A stretch of 64,000 bases of DNA from Fimbriimonadaceae bacterium (lineage in GTDB: Bacteria > Armatimonadota > Fimbriimonadia > Fimbriimonadales > Fimbriimonadaceae): assembly GCA_019454125.1 (NCBI GenBank), contig CP075365.1, positions 2,412,218-2,476,217 of the forward strand, written 5' to 3'. This document shows, in pieces, positions 9,784 through 18,406 of the stretch; position 1 is the stretch's first letter; each line of letters opens with the position of its first letter. The notes under the pieces are model-generated. The model searched no databases. It saw only the letters and a list, made by a program, of their open reading frames with translations, and was not told the DNA's origin. The position numbers were made by a program, and so were the translations under genes.

Positions 9784-10344
9784 ATGCCTCCCGGGCCCGT
9801 CCGAAAGATCGTCACCGAGCGCCTCGTCGTGCGCCTGCCGGAGGCTGAAGACGTCCCCGCGATCCTCGATTTCTTCGAGCGCAATCGGGAGCACCTCCGC
9901 CCCTGGGAGCCAAAACGGCTGGAGGCCTTCTACACCGAGGAGTGGTGGCGTACCGGTATTCCCGAGTTCTCCCGCCAAGCGGAAGAAGGGCGGAGCTATC
10001 GCTTCTTCCTCTTCCTACAGGGCACGGAGCTTGTGGTCGGCTACGCGAACCTGAGCGAGGTCGTGCGGGGCGCGCTCTCCGCCTGCTTCCTGGGTTATGC
10101 GGTGGACCACGCCCACGAGGGACGGGGCCTGATGAAAGAAGCCCTGATCGGGGTCGTCCGGTTCGCCTTCGAGGACCTCGCCCTCCACCGAGTCATGGCG
10201 AACTATATGCCCCACAACGAACGCTCCGCCGCTTTGCTCAAGCGACTGGGCTTCCGGGTCGAAGGCTACGCCTACGACTATCTGTCCATCAACGGCAAGT
10301 GGGAGGATCACGTCCTCACCAGCCTGGTCGCGCCGGGTCCCTAG
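9784..10344 (+). CDS. GNAT family acetyltransferase (RimJ/RimL-like)
   Basis: A 186-residue GCN5-related N-acetyltransferase. The N-terminal 'IVTERLVVRLPEAEDVPAI' and the acetyl-CoA loop region 'GYAVDHAHEGRGLMKEAL' (the Q/RxxGxG/A pattern appears as HEGRGL), followed by 'ALHRVMANYMPHNERSAALL' and 'LGFRVEG', are typical of the RimJ/RimL/YjcK group, which acetylates ribosomal protein N-termini or small substrates. The true substrate cannot be read from sequence. It follows the RGG-tailed protein closely and overlaps the convergent AI-2E-type gene by four bases. Confidence 0.88.
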   Translation: MPPGPVRKIVTERLVVRLPEAEDVPAILDFFERNREHLRPWEPKRLEAFYTEEWWRTGIPEFSRQAEEGRSYRFFLFLQGTELVVGYANLSEVVRGALSACFLGYAVDHAHEGRGLMKEALIGVVRFAFEDLALHRVMANYMPHNERSAALLKRLGFRVEGYAYDYLSINGKWEDHVLTSLVAPGP

Positions 10345-11447
10345 CCGGGTGCCTGGGAAGGCTCCGCAGCCAGGGGCGGCGCCCCGTTCTCCAAGCGCCG
10401 CATCTCCCGCACCATCTCGAAGAGGAACGACGCGAGGGCGACAAGCATCGGTCCGATCACCAGCCCCACCGGCCCGAAAAGGAGCACGCCGCCCAAGAGG
10501 GCGAAGAACACGACGATGGTCGGCATCTTCGTCGAGAGGCCGATAAAGTAAGGGCGAAGGAGGTTGTCGACCTGGCTCACGATGCCGAAGCCGACCCCGA
10601 GCATCACGAGCGCCTGGATCGTTTGCCCGTCCAAGAAGAGCTTGATCGCGACCGGGACGAACACGATCGGCGAGCCGAGGAGCGGGATGCAGCAGAGCAC
10701 GATCGTCACGCACCACAGCAAGAACGCGCCGGGAACCCCCAGGGCCCAATAGGTCGCCCCCGCGATGGTTCCTTGGATCAAAGCGACCAAGACCACCCCG
10801 TTGAAGACGCTCCGCACGGTCAGGGCGAGCCGGTCGAAAAGGGCGAGCGTCTTCTCCCGAGGCAAGGGGGAGACGTCGAGGGCAGGCTCCAGTAACTGGT
10901 GCCCGTCCCGCAACATGAAGAACATCGTGAAGACAGAGATCGCCATGGTCCCGATCGTGAGGACCAGGTTCTTCAATCCCGCATAGAGGGCCGATCCGGC
11001 CGAGCGCAACGCGAGCTGCCCGTTCTCGGACAGCCACTTTCGCACGCTGAAGTTCTGCGCGCCGACCTTGGCAAGCAGCGGGTCGATCGTGTGCTCGAGG
11101 TACTCGCTGAAACCCTGCGCCGTCACCCCGTTCCCATCCTGCGAGAGCTCCGAGTTCAAGTCGCTGACGAACGCGCTCACCTGCACCCCCGCCACCGTCC
11201 CCACGCCGAGGAACGGAAGCACAATGACGAAAGCGACGAGGAACGTCGCCCAAAGCGAGGCGACCGTCGGGTTCCAACCCTTCTTCGTCAGCCTCTTATA
11301 GTAGGGGTAGATCAGGATCGAAAGGGCGAGCGCCCAGAGCAACGCCGCAAAGAACGGCGTGAGCAGCATAAAGAGCCCGACGCCCACGGCCACGACCGTG
11401 ACCCAAAACATCGCGCGGCGCAAATCGCTGTTCTTTGTCTCTAGCAT
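10341..11447 (-). CDS. AI-2E family transporter (PerM-like permease)
   Basis: A 368-residue integral membrane protein of the PerM/AI-2E exporter family (UPF0118). The N-terminus has two hydrophobic segments ('AMFWVTVVAVGVGLFMLLTP', then 'LLWALALSILIYPYYKRL'). A soluble helical loop follows at about residues 85-150, and at least four more membrane spans include 'GIVSQVDNLLRPYFIG', the family's conserved late motif. Members export autoinducer-2 or ions in some bacteria; the cargo here is unknown. It lies nine bases downstream of the cca gene on the same strand, and its 3' end overlaps the GNAT gene by four bases. Confidence 0.9.
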   Translation of the reverse strand: MLETKNSDLRRAMFWVTVVAVGVGLFMLLTPFFAALLWALALSILIYPYYKRLTKKGWNPTVASLWATFLVAFVIVLPFLGVGTVAGVQVSAFVSDLNSELSQDGNGVTAQGFSEYLEHTIDPLLAKVGAQNFSVRKWLSENGQLALRSAGSALYAGLKNLVLTIGTMAISVFTMFFMLRDGHQLLEPALDVSPLPREKTLALFDRLALTVRSVFNGVVLVALIQGTIAGATYWALGVPGAFLLWCVTIVLCCIPLLGSPIVFVPVAIKLFLDGQTIQALVMLGVGFGIVSQVDNLLRPYFIGLSTKMPTIVVFFALLGGVLLFGPVGLVIGPMLVALASFLFEMVREMRRLENGAPPLAAEPSQAPG

Positions 11448-11456
11448 GGCGGTCGG

Positions 11457-12845
11457 TTAGTCTGACGCTACGCCTTCTTCGGCGTTCGAGTTGCGGTCAA
11501 GTCCTAAGACGGTCTTGCGGGCCGCTTCGCGGTCGCCAACCGCAAGTTGCCCATCTAGGACCATCTCGACCAGCTTCGCCTTGACCGCCCCGACCTCAGG
11601 CCCGGGCGACAGTCCCGTCAGCTCCATGATCTCCTCGCCCGAGAGCGGCGAGTCGAGCGTCTCCACCGGCGTCGCCTGGCAGACCTCGGCCAACTTCTGG
11701 CGCAGCGGGGAGAGGTCGAGCCGCCGCACCCCCTTCTTCAGGGCCGAGGCGTCCGCCTCGACCAGGTCCATCCACCGCCCCAACGACGGGCCGAGGTCCC
11801 GGACGAGCCGCCGCGCGGCAGAGTCGGACATCCCCTCTGGCCCGATCGAACTGAGCCTCATGTGACTGCGCACGAGCAAGGCGACTTCGTCCGCGACGTG
11901 CGTGCCGAAGCGGAGCCGGAGCATCGCCTCGTGCGCGATTCCCGCCCCGACCGTCTCGTGCCCGAAGAACCGGATCCGGCCCTCTTCGTCCAGGGCTTGC
12001 GTCTGCGGCTTGCCGATGTCGTGGTAGAGCGTTGCAAGACTCGTGACGAGGTCGCCCGGCCCCAGGTTCCGCAGAGCCAGCAACGTGTGCGACCAGACGT
12101 CCAGGTGGTGGTAGCTCCCCTGTTCGCAACCGATGGTCGGCAAAAACTCGGGCGCGAACTCCGCGAGCAACCCCGTCTCCAGAAGGTCTTGCAGGCAGCG
12201 GTCGGCGTCGGGCAGCGCCAACATCTTGACCAGCTCGTCCCGGATGCGCTCCGCGCTGATGACGCGCAGCCGGGATGCTTGGGCCCGCAGGGCCCCGAAC
12301 AGCCCGGGCGCATAGGCGAACCCGAGTTGCCACCGGAAGCGCACTGCCCGTAACATCCGCAAGGGATCGTCGAAGAACGTCGCCTCGGGGTCGAGCGGCG
12401 TCCGCAGCACACGTGACTCGAGGTCAGGCAACCCGCGTCCCAACGGATCCAGCAGGTCGCCTGTGAAAACGTCGCGGAAGAGCGCGTTGACCGTGAAGTC
12501 GCGCCGCGCCGCGTCTTCCTCGATCGTCGCCGGCTCAACTTGCGGCTTGCGCGAGTCTGGAGAGTAGGACTCCCGACGGGCCGTCGCCAGTTCCACCTGC
12601 GCTCCCTCGACCCGCACCATGGCCGTCCCAAACCGGGCATAGACCACGGGCGGCTCGGCCGCGACCCCGCGCGACCAGAGGAGCTCGGCCGCGGCGAGTG
12701 CATCGGCGGTCACCACGATATCCAGGTCGGCCTTCGCCGGGCGGCCGAGCAAGGCGTCCCGCACGGCTCCGCCAACCAGGTACGCCTTCCCTTCGAACTC
12801 CGTCCCGCGCCACGCGTCCGCGACCTTGCCGACGATATCGACCAT
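11457..12845 (-). CDS. cca: CCA-adding tRNA nucleotidyltransferase / poly(A) polymerase family with HD domain
   Basis: A 462-residue class II nucleotidyltransferase. The head domain has 'LVGGAVRDALLG' (about residues 23-34) and the metal-binding 'DLDIVV' (40-45). 'RRDFTVNALFRD' and 'DPLRMLRAVRF' follow; these are the RRDFTxNA and RxxRF signatures of CCA enzymes. A C-terminal HD phosphohydrolase motif ('LYHDIGKP') is also present, as in E. coli-type CCA enzymes with repair phosphatase activity. It adds or repairs the 3' CCA of tRNAs. The two tRNA genes in this window already encode CCA, so repair may be its main use, though other tRNAs are unseen. It is followed by the AI-2E-type gene on the same strand. 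Confidence 0.93.
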   Translation of the reverse strand: MVDIVGKVADAWRGTEFEGKAYLVGGAVRDALLGRPAKADLDIVVTADALAAAELLWSRGVAAEPPVVYARFGTAMVRVEGAQVELATARRESYSPDSRKPQVEPATIEEDAARRDFTVNALFRDVFTGDLLDPLGRGLPDLESRVLRTPLDPEATFFDDPLRMLRAVRFRWQLGFAYAPGLFGALRAQASRLRVISAERIRDELVKMLALPDADRCLQDLLETGLLAEFAPEFLPTIGCEQGSYHHLDVWSHTLLALRNLGPGDLVTSLATLYHDIGKPQTQALDEEGRIRFFGHETVGAGIAHEAMLRLRFGTHVADEVALLVRSHMRLSSIGPEGMSDSAARRLVRDLGPSLGRWMDLVEADASALKKGVRRLDLSPLRQKLAEVCQATPVETLDSPLSGEEIMELTGLSPGPEVGAVKAKLVEMVLDGQLAVGDREAARKTVLGLDRNSNAEEGVASD

Positions 12846-12889
12846 CCTTGCCTATGAACCATTGTGGCCCGGTCAGGCGTGAACCGGCC

Positions 12890-14566
12890 CTAAACCGCCG
12901 CGCCGCTCCCCAACAGCTGGCGCGCCCGGTCTGCCGCGTCCTCCAGCGAGGCGACGATGTTCTCCTCCCCGATATGGCGGTGGAACTCCGCCTTTTCCAT
13001 CAGCTTGCCCGGTTGCTTTCGCAGGCCGCAGACGATGAGGTGCCGTCCGGAGGCTTGCAGCACGTCGGCCAAGTGCTCCAGCGCATGAAGGCCCGTGCTG
13101 TCGATCGCGGTCATGTTCCGCAACCGAACGACCACGACGGGCGGCAGGCTCTCCAGATCGTCCTCGACGATGGAAAGCTTGTCCGAAGCCCCGAACAAGA
13201 ACGGCCCGTGGATCCGGTAGATCGCCACGCCCTCCGGCATCGCGACAGTTTGGAGACTGTGCTTCCGCCCTTCTTCGACATACTCCCGTGTCACCCGGCG
13301 CACCGTGGTCGTGGTGGTCACTTGGTTGATAAAGAGGAGCGCGGCCACGATCATGCCCGCCTCGACCGCCACCGTCAAGTCGGCGAAGACGGTCAACGCG
13401 AAGGTGGTCAGCCAGACGGCCGCGCTCGCCTTGCTCTGCTTCAAGATATCCGGGATCTCCCGCCATTCCCCCATGTTGTAGCTGACAACCATGAGGATCG
13501 CGGCCAGCACGCAAAGCGGGATCGGCTTGACCAGAGGTGCGGCGAAAAGCAAGATCGCGAGGAGCGTGAGCGCGTGGACCATGCCCGCCACCGGCGTCTT
13601 CGCGCCGGACCGGATGTTCGTCGCCGTCCGAGCGATCGCCCCCGTCGCCGGCAGCCCCCCGAAGAGGGGCGAGACCATGTTCGCGACCCCCTGTGCCACC
13701 AACTCGACGTTCGGGTTGTGCCGGTCGCCGGACATCCGGTCCGCAACGACCGCCGAGAGCAGCGACTCGATCGCACCGAGCATCGTGACCGTGATCGTTG
13801 GGGAAAGGAGGGGCGCGATCAGCTCCGGCCGGAAGGTCGGCACGCGCAGAGTCGGCGGCCCCTGGGCGATGCCCCCAAAGCGCGAGAGGATCGTTTCCAC
13901 CGGCAAGTGCAGGGCCAGCGCCGCCAAAGTCCCGACCACGAGCGCGACGAGGGTGCCCGGCACCTTCTTCACGAAGCGGGCCATGAGCACGATCACCACC
14001 AGGCACGAAACGCTGAGCAAGGTCACGGGGAGCGAGAGCGTCCCCCAACCCGCGATGACCGCCTGCATCCGTGGCAGAAACTCGCCCGGAGGCTTGGGAA
14101 TGTCCAGCCCAAAGAAATCCTTGATCTGGGTGCTGGCGATGAGGACGGCGATGCCGTTCGTGAACCCGATCACCACCGGGCGCGGAATGAACTTGACCGC
14201 GCTGCCGAGCCCCGTCGCCCCCAGCACGACGAGAAGAAAGCCCGCCATGAGGGTGCACATGAAGAGCCCGTCCAGCCCGTGCTTCTGGACAATGCCCGCA
14301 ACGACCACCACGAACGCCCCGGTCGGCCCGCCGATCTGGGTCGTCGAGCCACCGAGCGCCGAGATAATGAACCCGGCAGTCACCGCACAGTAAAGGCCCG
14401 CCTGCGGCAGCACGCCGGAGGAGATCGCGAACGCCATCGCAAGCGGCAAGGCGACGAGTCCGACCGTGACCCCCGCGATCAAATCCCTGGTAAAGGTCGC
14501 CAGGTTGTAGGTGCGCAACGCGACGACCGCCTTCGGCGTGAACCTGTCCCAGGCCAGCGGCTTCAA
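12890..14566 (-). CDS. SulP family anion transporter with STAS domain
   Basis: A 558-residue inner-membrane transporter of the SLC26/SulP family. The N-terminal 'RDLIAGVTVGLVALPLAMAF' is the family signature, followed by about 10-12 hydrophobic segments including 'IGGPTGAFVVVVAGIV'. The C-terminus (about residues 440-550) is a STAS domain with 'RLRNMTAIDSTGLHALEHL', resembling anti-sigma-antagonist folds. Family members carry sulfate, bicarbonate or dicarboxylates; the anion here cannot be assigned. It overlaps the upstream arsR-type gene by four bases, so the regulator and transporter are cotranslated, and the operator at 14929-14950 likely controls both. Confidence 0.93.
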   Translation of the reverse strand: MKPLAWDRFTPKAVVALRTYNLATFTRDLIAGVTVGLVALPLAMAFAISSGVLPQAGLYCAVTAGFIISALGGSTTQIGGPTGAFVVVVAGIVQKHGLDGLFMCTLMAGFLLVVLGATGLGSAVKFIPRPVVIGFTNGIAVLIASTQIKDFFGLDIPKPPGEFLPRMQAVIAGWGTLSLPVTLLSVSCLVVIVLMARFVKKVPGTLVALVVGTLAALALHLPVETILSRFGGIAQGPPTLRVPTFRPELIAPLLSPTITVTMLGAIESLLSAVVADRMSGDRHNPNVELVAQGVANMVSPLFGGLPATGAIARTATNIRSGAKTPVAGMVHALTLLAILLFAAPLVKPIPLCVLAAILMVVSYNMGEWREIPDILKQSKASAAVWLTTFALTVFADLTVAVEAGMIVAALLFINQVTTTTTVRRVTREYVEEGRKHSLQTVAMPEGVAIYRIHGPFLFGASDKLSIVEDDLESLPPVVVVRLRNMTAIDSTGLHALEHLADVLQASGRHLIVCGLRKQPGKLMEKAEFHRHIGEENIVASLEDAADRARQLLGSGAAV

Positions 14567-14919
14567 CGGTCCAATCCTTGGAGCATGGCGAGCGACTCTT
14601 TCAGGTGCGACTTGAAGTACTTCTTCATTGCGTCCAACACCTCGGTGAGCAGCGGGTCGCGGAGCGAATAGAACACCTGGTTCCGCTCCTTTCGCGTGAC
14701 GACCAGCCCCTTCCCCCGCAGCACCGCGAGGTGCTGCGAGGTGTTAGAAGCTTCCACTCCGAGTTGCTCCTGGATGGCCTTGACCGAAAGCTCCCCATCG
14801 CGCAGGCACTCGATGATATGGATGCGGGTCGGGTTCGCGAGAACCTGGAACACATCCGCCTTGAACCGGCGCAGGCTGCACCGGAGGTCGGCGTCCCCCT
14901 CCCTCTCCACTGGCTCCAT
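14563..14919 (-). CDS. ArsR-family winged-helix regulator
   Basis: A 118-residue winged-helix repressor of the ArsR/SmtB group. 'LANPTRIHIIECLRDGELSV' is the typical helix 1-3 region, 'EASNTSQHLAVLRGKGLVV' the recognition helix, and 'RNQVFYSLRDP' the wing. No obvious CxC metal site is present, so the effector is unknown. ATG 14919 is preferred to ATG 14925 because a TATACT box (14926-14931) would place the transcript start at about 14919. Its stop overlaps the SulP start (ATGA). A perfect palindrome directly upstream suggests autoregulation of the pair. Confidence 0.9.
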   Translation of the reverse strand: MEPVEREGDADLRCSLRRFKADVFQVLANPTRIHIIECLRDGELSVKAIQEQLGVEASNTSQHLAVLRGKGLVVTRKERNQVFYSLRDPLLTEVLDAMKKYFKSHLKESLAMLQGLDR

Positions 14920-14928
14920 TAACATGAG

Positions 14929-14950
14929 TATATGCGAAATCTCGCATATA
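14929..14950. promoter_or_regulatory. palindromic operator of the arsR-sulP operon
   Basis: A perfect inverted repeat with 9-base arms TATATGCGA and TCGCATATA and a 4-base spacer. The arsR-proximal arm overlaps the predicted -10 box (TATACT on the minus strand, 14926-14931), so a bound dimer would block RNA polymerase. Size and position are typical of ArsR-family operators. Confidence 0.75.
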
Positions 14951-15068
14951 GATTCTCGGCGACCTGTCCGGGGGTGAAGACTGAGTTAGTCAAGGGCGGC
15001 CGAATCGAGACCAATCAGCGAAACCCAGGCCGTTGCGAACAGCCGTCCTACAGGGGAGATCTGTAGAT

Positions 15069-15144
15069 TGGTGGAGGTAAGGGGACTCGAACCCCTGGCC
15101 TCTTCCATGCCATGGAAGCGCTCTCCCAGCTGAGCTATACCCCC
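15069..15144 (-). tRNA. tRNA-Ala (GGC), CCA encoded
   Basis: The minus strand folds as a full cloverleaf. The 7-base acceptor stem (15138-15144 with 15073-15079) ends in discriminator A and an encoded CCA (15069-15071). The D arm has 'AGCTCAGCTGGGAGAGCG'. The anticodon stem CTTCC/GGAAG carries loop ATGGCAT with anticodon GGC (alanine). The T arm has GGTTCGAGTCC. There is no intron. It stands alone between arsR and the prepilin operon. Confidence 0.97.
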
Positions 15145-15320
15145 GGGAAAGGGCATTGAACCCGGTTTTCACAGGCGGCGTCAAGGACCAGACGCCGAAC
15201 GCCGAATACCGGCATCCCTCCTTAGGTCACAACGCCGGGAAGCCTCCGTGAGACTGCTTGACTTCCAGGGCAGACCCTAGTGCCATACCGATAAACGTCC
15301 GACCCCTGACCCAGGACGCC

Positions 15321-15899
15321 ATGGTCTCGCCAACGGACACCAGACGGCTTTTCCGCCGAACCTTCGGAAGGGTTTTTCGGGTCGGCCGCAAACGCGGTTT
15401 CACCCTTATCGAATCGGCGGTCGCCCTCTTCGTGTTCGTGGCCGGGCTCCTCACCACCTTTGGCGCCATGGGCGTCAGCCAGATGGTCGGACGCCAGGCC
15501 GAAGTCCGCAACATCGCCCACAGCCTTGCCCGACAGAAGATCGAAGTCCTCCGGTCCCTCGATTTCAGCGTCCGAAAGGAAACCGTCGACGAGGAGTTCG
15601 CCCTCGCGCCGGACATCATGAAGACCGCCCAGGAGAAAGTCCAAGGGCTCCAGATGCGGGGGCGCTACACCGTCACTTTGGTCGGCAGCACCGGAACACT
15701 GCACCAGATCACCGTCAAGGTCCAGTGGCGGAACGCAGGCTCCCAAGTCGCTTACGACAAGCCTTGGTCTGAAGTCCTCCTCACGACCCTGGCAACAAGG
15801 CAACCCGTCCAGCAGACTCCACAGCCCACGGAAGGCGAGATGGAAACGGACAAGAGGGGCACAAGCAGCCCCACCGGAGGGCAAGTTGGCACGAGGTGA
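15321..15899 (+). CDS. prepilin-like protein (type IV pilus/pseudopilin family)
   Basis: A 192-residue protein with a class III signal: a basic leader 'RRTFGRVFRVGRKRG' is cut before Phe27, followed by 'FTLIESAVALFVFVAGLLTT' with Glu at mature position +5, as required for pilin assembly. The rest is a soluble beta-rich pilin head. I chose ATG 15321 (AGGA four bases upstream); the frame is open earlier to 15258. It is the first of three tandem prepilin-like genes whose ends overlap or nearly touch. Its place suggests a minor pilin or pseudopilin (PilV/GspI-like). No prepilin peptidase or assembly ATPase is in the window. Confidence 0.88.
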   Translation: MVSPTDTRRLFRRTFGRVFRVGRKRGFTLIESAVALFVFVAGLLTTFGAMGVSQMVGRQAEVRNIAHSLARQKIEVLRSLDFSVRKETVDEEFALAPDIMKTAQEKVQGLQMRGRYTVTLVGSTGTLHQITVKVQWRNAGSQVAYDKPWSEVLLTTLATRQPVQQTPQPTEGEMETDKRGTSSPTGGQVGTR

Positions 15900-15903
15900 C
15901 GCA

Positions 15904-16785
15904 GTGACTCTCTTTATGAAGCGTAACCGGAAGAAACAAGCGGGCTTCAGCCTCATGGAGGCTGTCCTCGCAACAAGCATCTCTGGGTTCGTCTTAATCG
16001 GGGCCGCGCAATTCTCGGCGGCGACCTCCAAGAACTCCCAGGCGGAGCAAGCCGAACAGAAGAAGGCCAAGGAGATGGTCCAGACCTCCAGCCAGATGGT
16101 GGAGGACATCAGGAAGGCCGACTACGTGCTCGCCGGCTTCCCCCCGTCTGCGCCGATCATCTACAGCACCAAGGACACGACGATAATCCTGCGACAGCCT
16201 GACTTTGACCCTCAGGGGACGAGGGTTCCGAACAGCTTCAAGATCGTCGCGTACACCAAAGTTCCGGCAATGGGAGCCAACGGCCCGTTCATGGTCCGCC
16301 GCTTAACGGGCAGCCTGGTGAACGGCATCCCGACCGCGCTTGTGCTCGACCGGGTCATGGTAAGGGCGGCTGCGAACCTCACCTTTGCCTACATCTCAAA
16401 GCAGGTGGTCCCGATCGAAAACGGTCGCACAAAGTACAAGATCGCGTCCGCGCCGGCAAGCGCCACAAACGCCAGGGGCCATGTCGTCCAAGCCTGGTAC
16501 GAAGGCGTCGACCTCTTAGCCAATGGGTTCGCGACCCTGAACAGCCGCCAGCTTGAACTGAGCAGCCCGCTTCCCCAAGGCGGGATCATCGAAGTCCGGA
16601 TCCCGGTGGACGGGAACGTAACGTGCGGAGGCGACGGGAGCAACAACTGCTCGCTCGTAGAGTTCGGTGTGACCGGCCAATACAAGTACACGGATTCCAA
16701 CGGAGTTCTGGTGACAGGAAAGGCTGAAGCGATCGAGACCGCCGAACTTCGGAACGCCAAGGCACCGGTGATGACCAACGATTGA
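15904..16785 (+). CDS. prepilin-like minor pilin (PilW-like)
   Basis: A 293-residue protein with a short basic leader 'KRNRKKQAG' and cleavage before Phe15, then 'FSLMEAVLATSISGFVLIGA' with Glu at mature +5. Its size fits the larger PilW/GspJ-type minor pilins. I chose GTG 15904 because GAGGTGA lies a few bases upstream; ATG 15916 would also retain the whole signal. The first gene ends at 15899 and this one starts five bases later. A Cys pair in the head ('NVTCGGDGSNNCSLV') could form a disulfide. Function in adhesion, secretion or DNA uptake is not decidable here. Confidence 0.87.
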   Translation: MTLFMKRNRKKQAGFSLMEAVLATSISGFVLIGAAQFSAATSKNSQAEQAEQKKAKEMVQTSSQMVEDIRKADYVLAGFPPSAPIIYSTKDTTIILRQPDFDPQGTRVPNSFKIVAYTKVPAMGANGPFMVRRLTGSLVNGIPTALVLDRVMVRAAANLTFAYISKQVVPIENGRTKYKIASAPASATNARGHVVQAWYEGVDLLANGFATLNSRQLELSSPLPQGGIIEVRIPVDGNVTCGGDGSNNCSLVEFGVTGQYKYTDSNGVLVTGKAEAIETAELRNAKAPVMTND

Positions 16786-16796
16786 GGAGGACCAGT

Positions 16797-18365
16797 TTGA
16801 ACGAGACCCACCCCAAAACCAAGACGAGGAGGAAGCGCGGACGTCGGGGCATGGCCCTGATGAGCGTCATCTTGCTGGCCACCGGCGGTGCCATGGTGGC
16901 GGGTTCGCTCCTGACCCTCAGCCAGATGCACGACGAGACGGCCTACAAGGCGGTCGAGCGGACCCAAGCCGACCTCCTCGCCGAGGCGGGGGTCAGCTAT
17001 CTGTACGACGCCGTCCGCAATCAGATGCAGAAGAACGGCACCTATCCGGGCAACATCTCCTCAGTGCCCCTCGTCGCGCAGACTTCGAACGGGCCGCGCC
17101 AAGTCGGCAAGTTCAGCGGCAAGGTCGTGAAGACCACCGTCGTCAACACCAACGTGTACGGCGCGGACGGGGCCCTGATCGGAACGAAGACGTACTACAC
17201 GTTCCTGCTGCAAGGCGTCGGCACGACCGCATCGGGAACCCAAAGCACGGTGCGCGTCAACTTTGAGGCCGAAGCAACCGCCCCAGTCAGCGGCGCGGAC
17301 GGCAACCAGCCGACCCTCACGTTCGAACCGGGCGCGCTGCAAGCAGCAGGCGAGATCCGGTTCGTCACCGACTATGGCTTCAAGACCACACAGAACGGAT
17401 CGCAACCCGATGCCAGCATCGTCGCCAACGGCGGCGTCCGGTGGTTGCCCGAGACCCAAGAGAAGCAGACGTTCACCCAGCCCAACCTCATCGAAGTGAA
17501 CGGCCGCATCATGGTCCCCGGCGACGGCCTCTACCAAGACGTCTTCGACCAGACCGTGGGCCCAAGCGGCCTCGGCAACCCGAACGACCTTCGCAACTAC
17601 ATGACGATCCCGAACGGCGGCGGAACGCTCGCCCCGGGTGAGGTCAGCAAGCTCAGCGAACCAAGGACCTTCATGGCGGATGATATGGGCGTCAACGTCC
17701 TCGCCGCCTTCCGCCGCTTCACGCAGAGAGAGGCGGGGCAGCAAGCCTCGGTTCCCGGTGGCGAGACCAAGACCGTGAACTGGACCGCGCCGCTCTACAT
17801 CTCTTCCGCCGTCACGCTCCAAGCGGGCGAGAAGATTGTCCTCAAACCGAAGTCGGCTACGACTCCCGCGTTGAACGTGGTCTTTATCGACGGCGACCTT
17901 TATAACGCCGGCGTCATCGAAAACGAAGGCGTGACCCTGGTCGTCGCGGGCCGCTATCAGGAAGTCCTGACGGGCAGTTACTACATCAAGCCCGCCTTCA
18001 CCCCCGCCCAAACCAAGACCCGCCTCCAGCAGTCGGCCCTGGTCGTGGGAGAAAAGGCGGCGGACGCCGCCCAGCTTAATCCGCAGCCGCCGGCCATGTG
18101 CGGCCTGATCCTCGCCCTCCGAGGAGGCGTGAACCTGGGAGCATCCTCCCAGGCCCTGCGCGGAGCGGTGGTCGCCAATGGCGACTCCGGCCTCGGCCAG
18201 GTCTCGGTCACTTCGAAAGTCGCTCAAAAGTTCACGGTGACCTACGAGCCGGACGCCCTCGCGGCCCGTCTCCTTCCGCCCGGATCGGACTTGAATGGGA
18301 CCGGCGTCTACACCTTCACCCCGTCCCCGATGGTGGACTGGTCGAAGTCCAAGAACTATAGGTAA
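16797..18365 (+). CDS. prepilin-like protein of PilX/GspK type
   Basis: A 522-residue protein whose N-terminus 'RRKRGRRG|MALMSVILLATGG' has a type III-like leader and hydrophobic helix but no Glu at +5, a trait of PilX/GspK-type tip proteins. 'AVERTQADLLAEAGVSYLYD' after the helix matches the PilX-family helix. The long beta-rich remainder is unusual in size for a PilX and may carry a surface function. It begins at TTG 16797, seven bases after a GAGGAGG site, downstream of the second prepilin stop. It ends the operon; an inverted repeat lies just after it. Confidence 0.83.
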   Translation: MNETHPKTKTRRKRGRRGMALMSVILLATGGAMVAGSLLTLSQMHDETAYKAVERTQADLLAEAGVSYLYDAVRNQMQKNGTYPGNISSVPLVAQTSNGPRQVGKFSGKVVKTTVVNTNVYGADGALIGTKTYYTFLLQGVGTTASGTQSTVRVNFEAEATAPVSGADGNQPTLTFEPGALQAAGEIRFVTDYGFKTTQNGSQPDASIVANGGVRWLPETQEKQTFTQPNLIEVNGRIMVPGDGLYQDVFDQTVGPSGLGNPNDLRNYMTIPNGGGTLAPGEVSKLSEPRTFMADDMGVNVLAAFRRFTQREAGQQASVPGGETKTVNWTAPLYISSAVTLQAGEKIVLKPKSATTPALNVVFIDGDLYNAGVIENEGVTLVVAGRYQEVLTGSYYIKPAFTPAQTKTRLQQSALVVGEKAADAAQLNPQPPAMCGLILALRGGVNLGASSQALRGAVVANGDSGLGQVSVTSKVAQKFTVTYEPDALAARLLPPGSDLNGTGVYTFTPSPMVDWSKSKNYR

Positions 18366-18375
18366 GTTCGGTGCG

Positions 18376-18397
18376 GTGCCGGGTCATGCCCGGCGCC
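18376..18397. terminator. hairpin between convergent prepilin and desulfurase-like genes
   Basis: Inverted repeat with core GCCGGG (18378-18383) and CCCGGC (18389-18394), extendable on both sides with one mismatch. No T-run follows, so intrinsic termination is uncertain, but its place between convergent genes fits a 3' end. Confidence 0.4.
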
Positions 18398-18406
18398 GCC
18401 CGACCG

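Noticed and set aside
12698-14671. A 657-codon plus-strand frame over cca and sulP
   Set aside because: Mostly Arg/His/Asp/Pro, no domain, and fully opposite two real genes.
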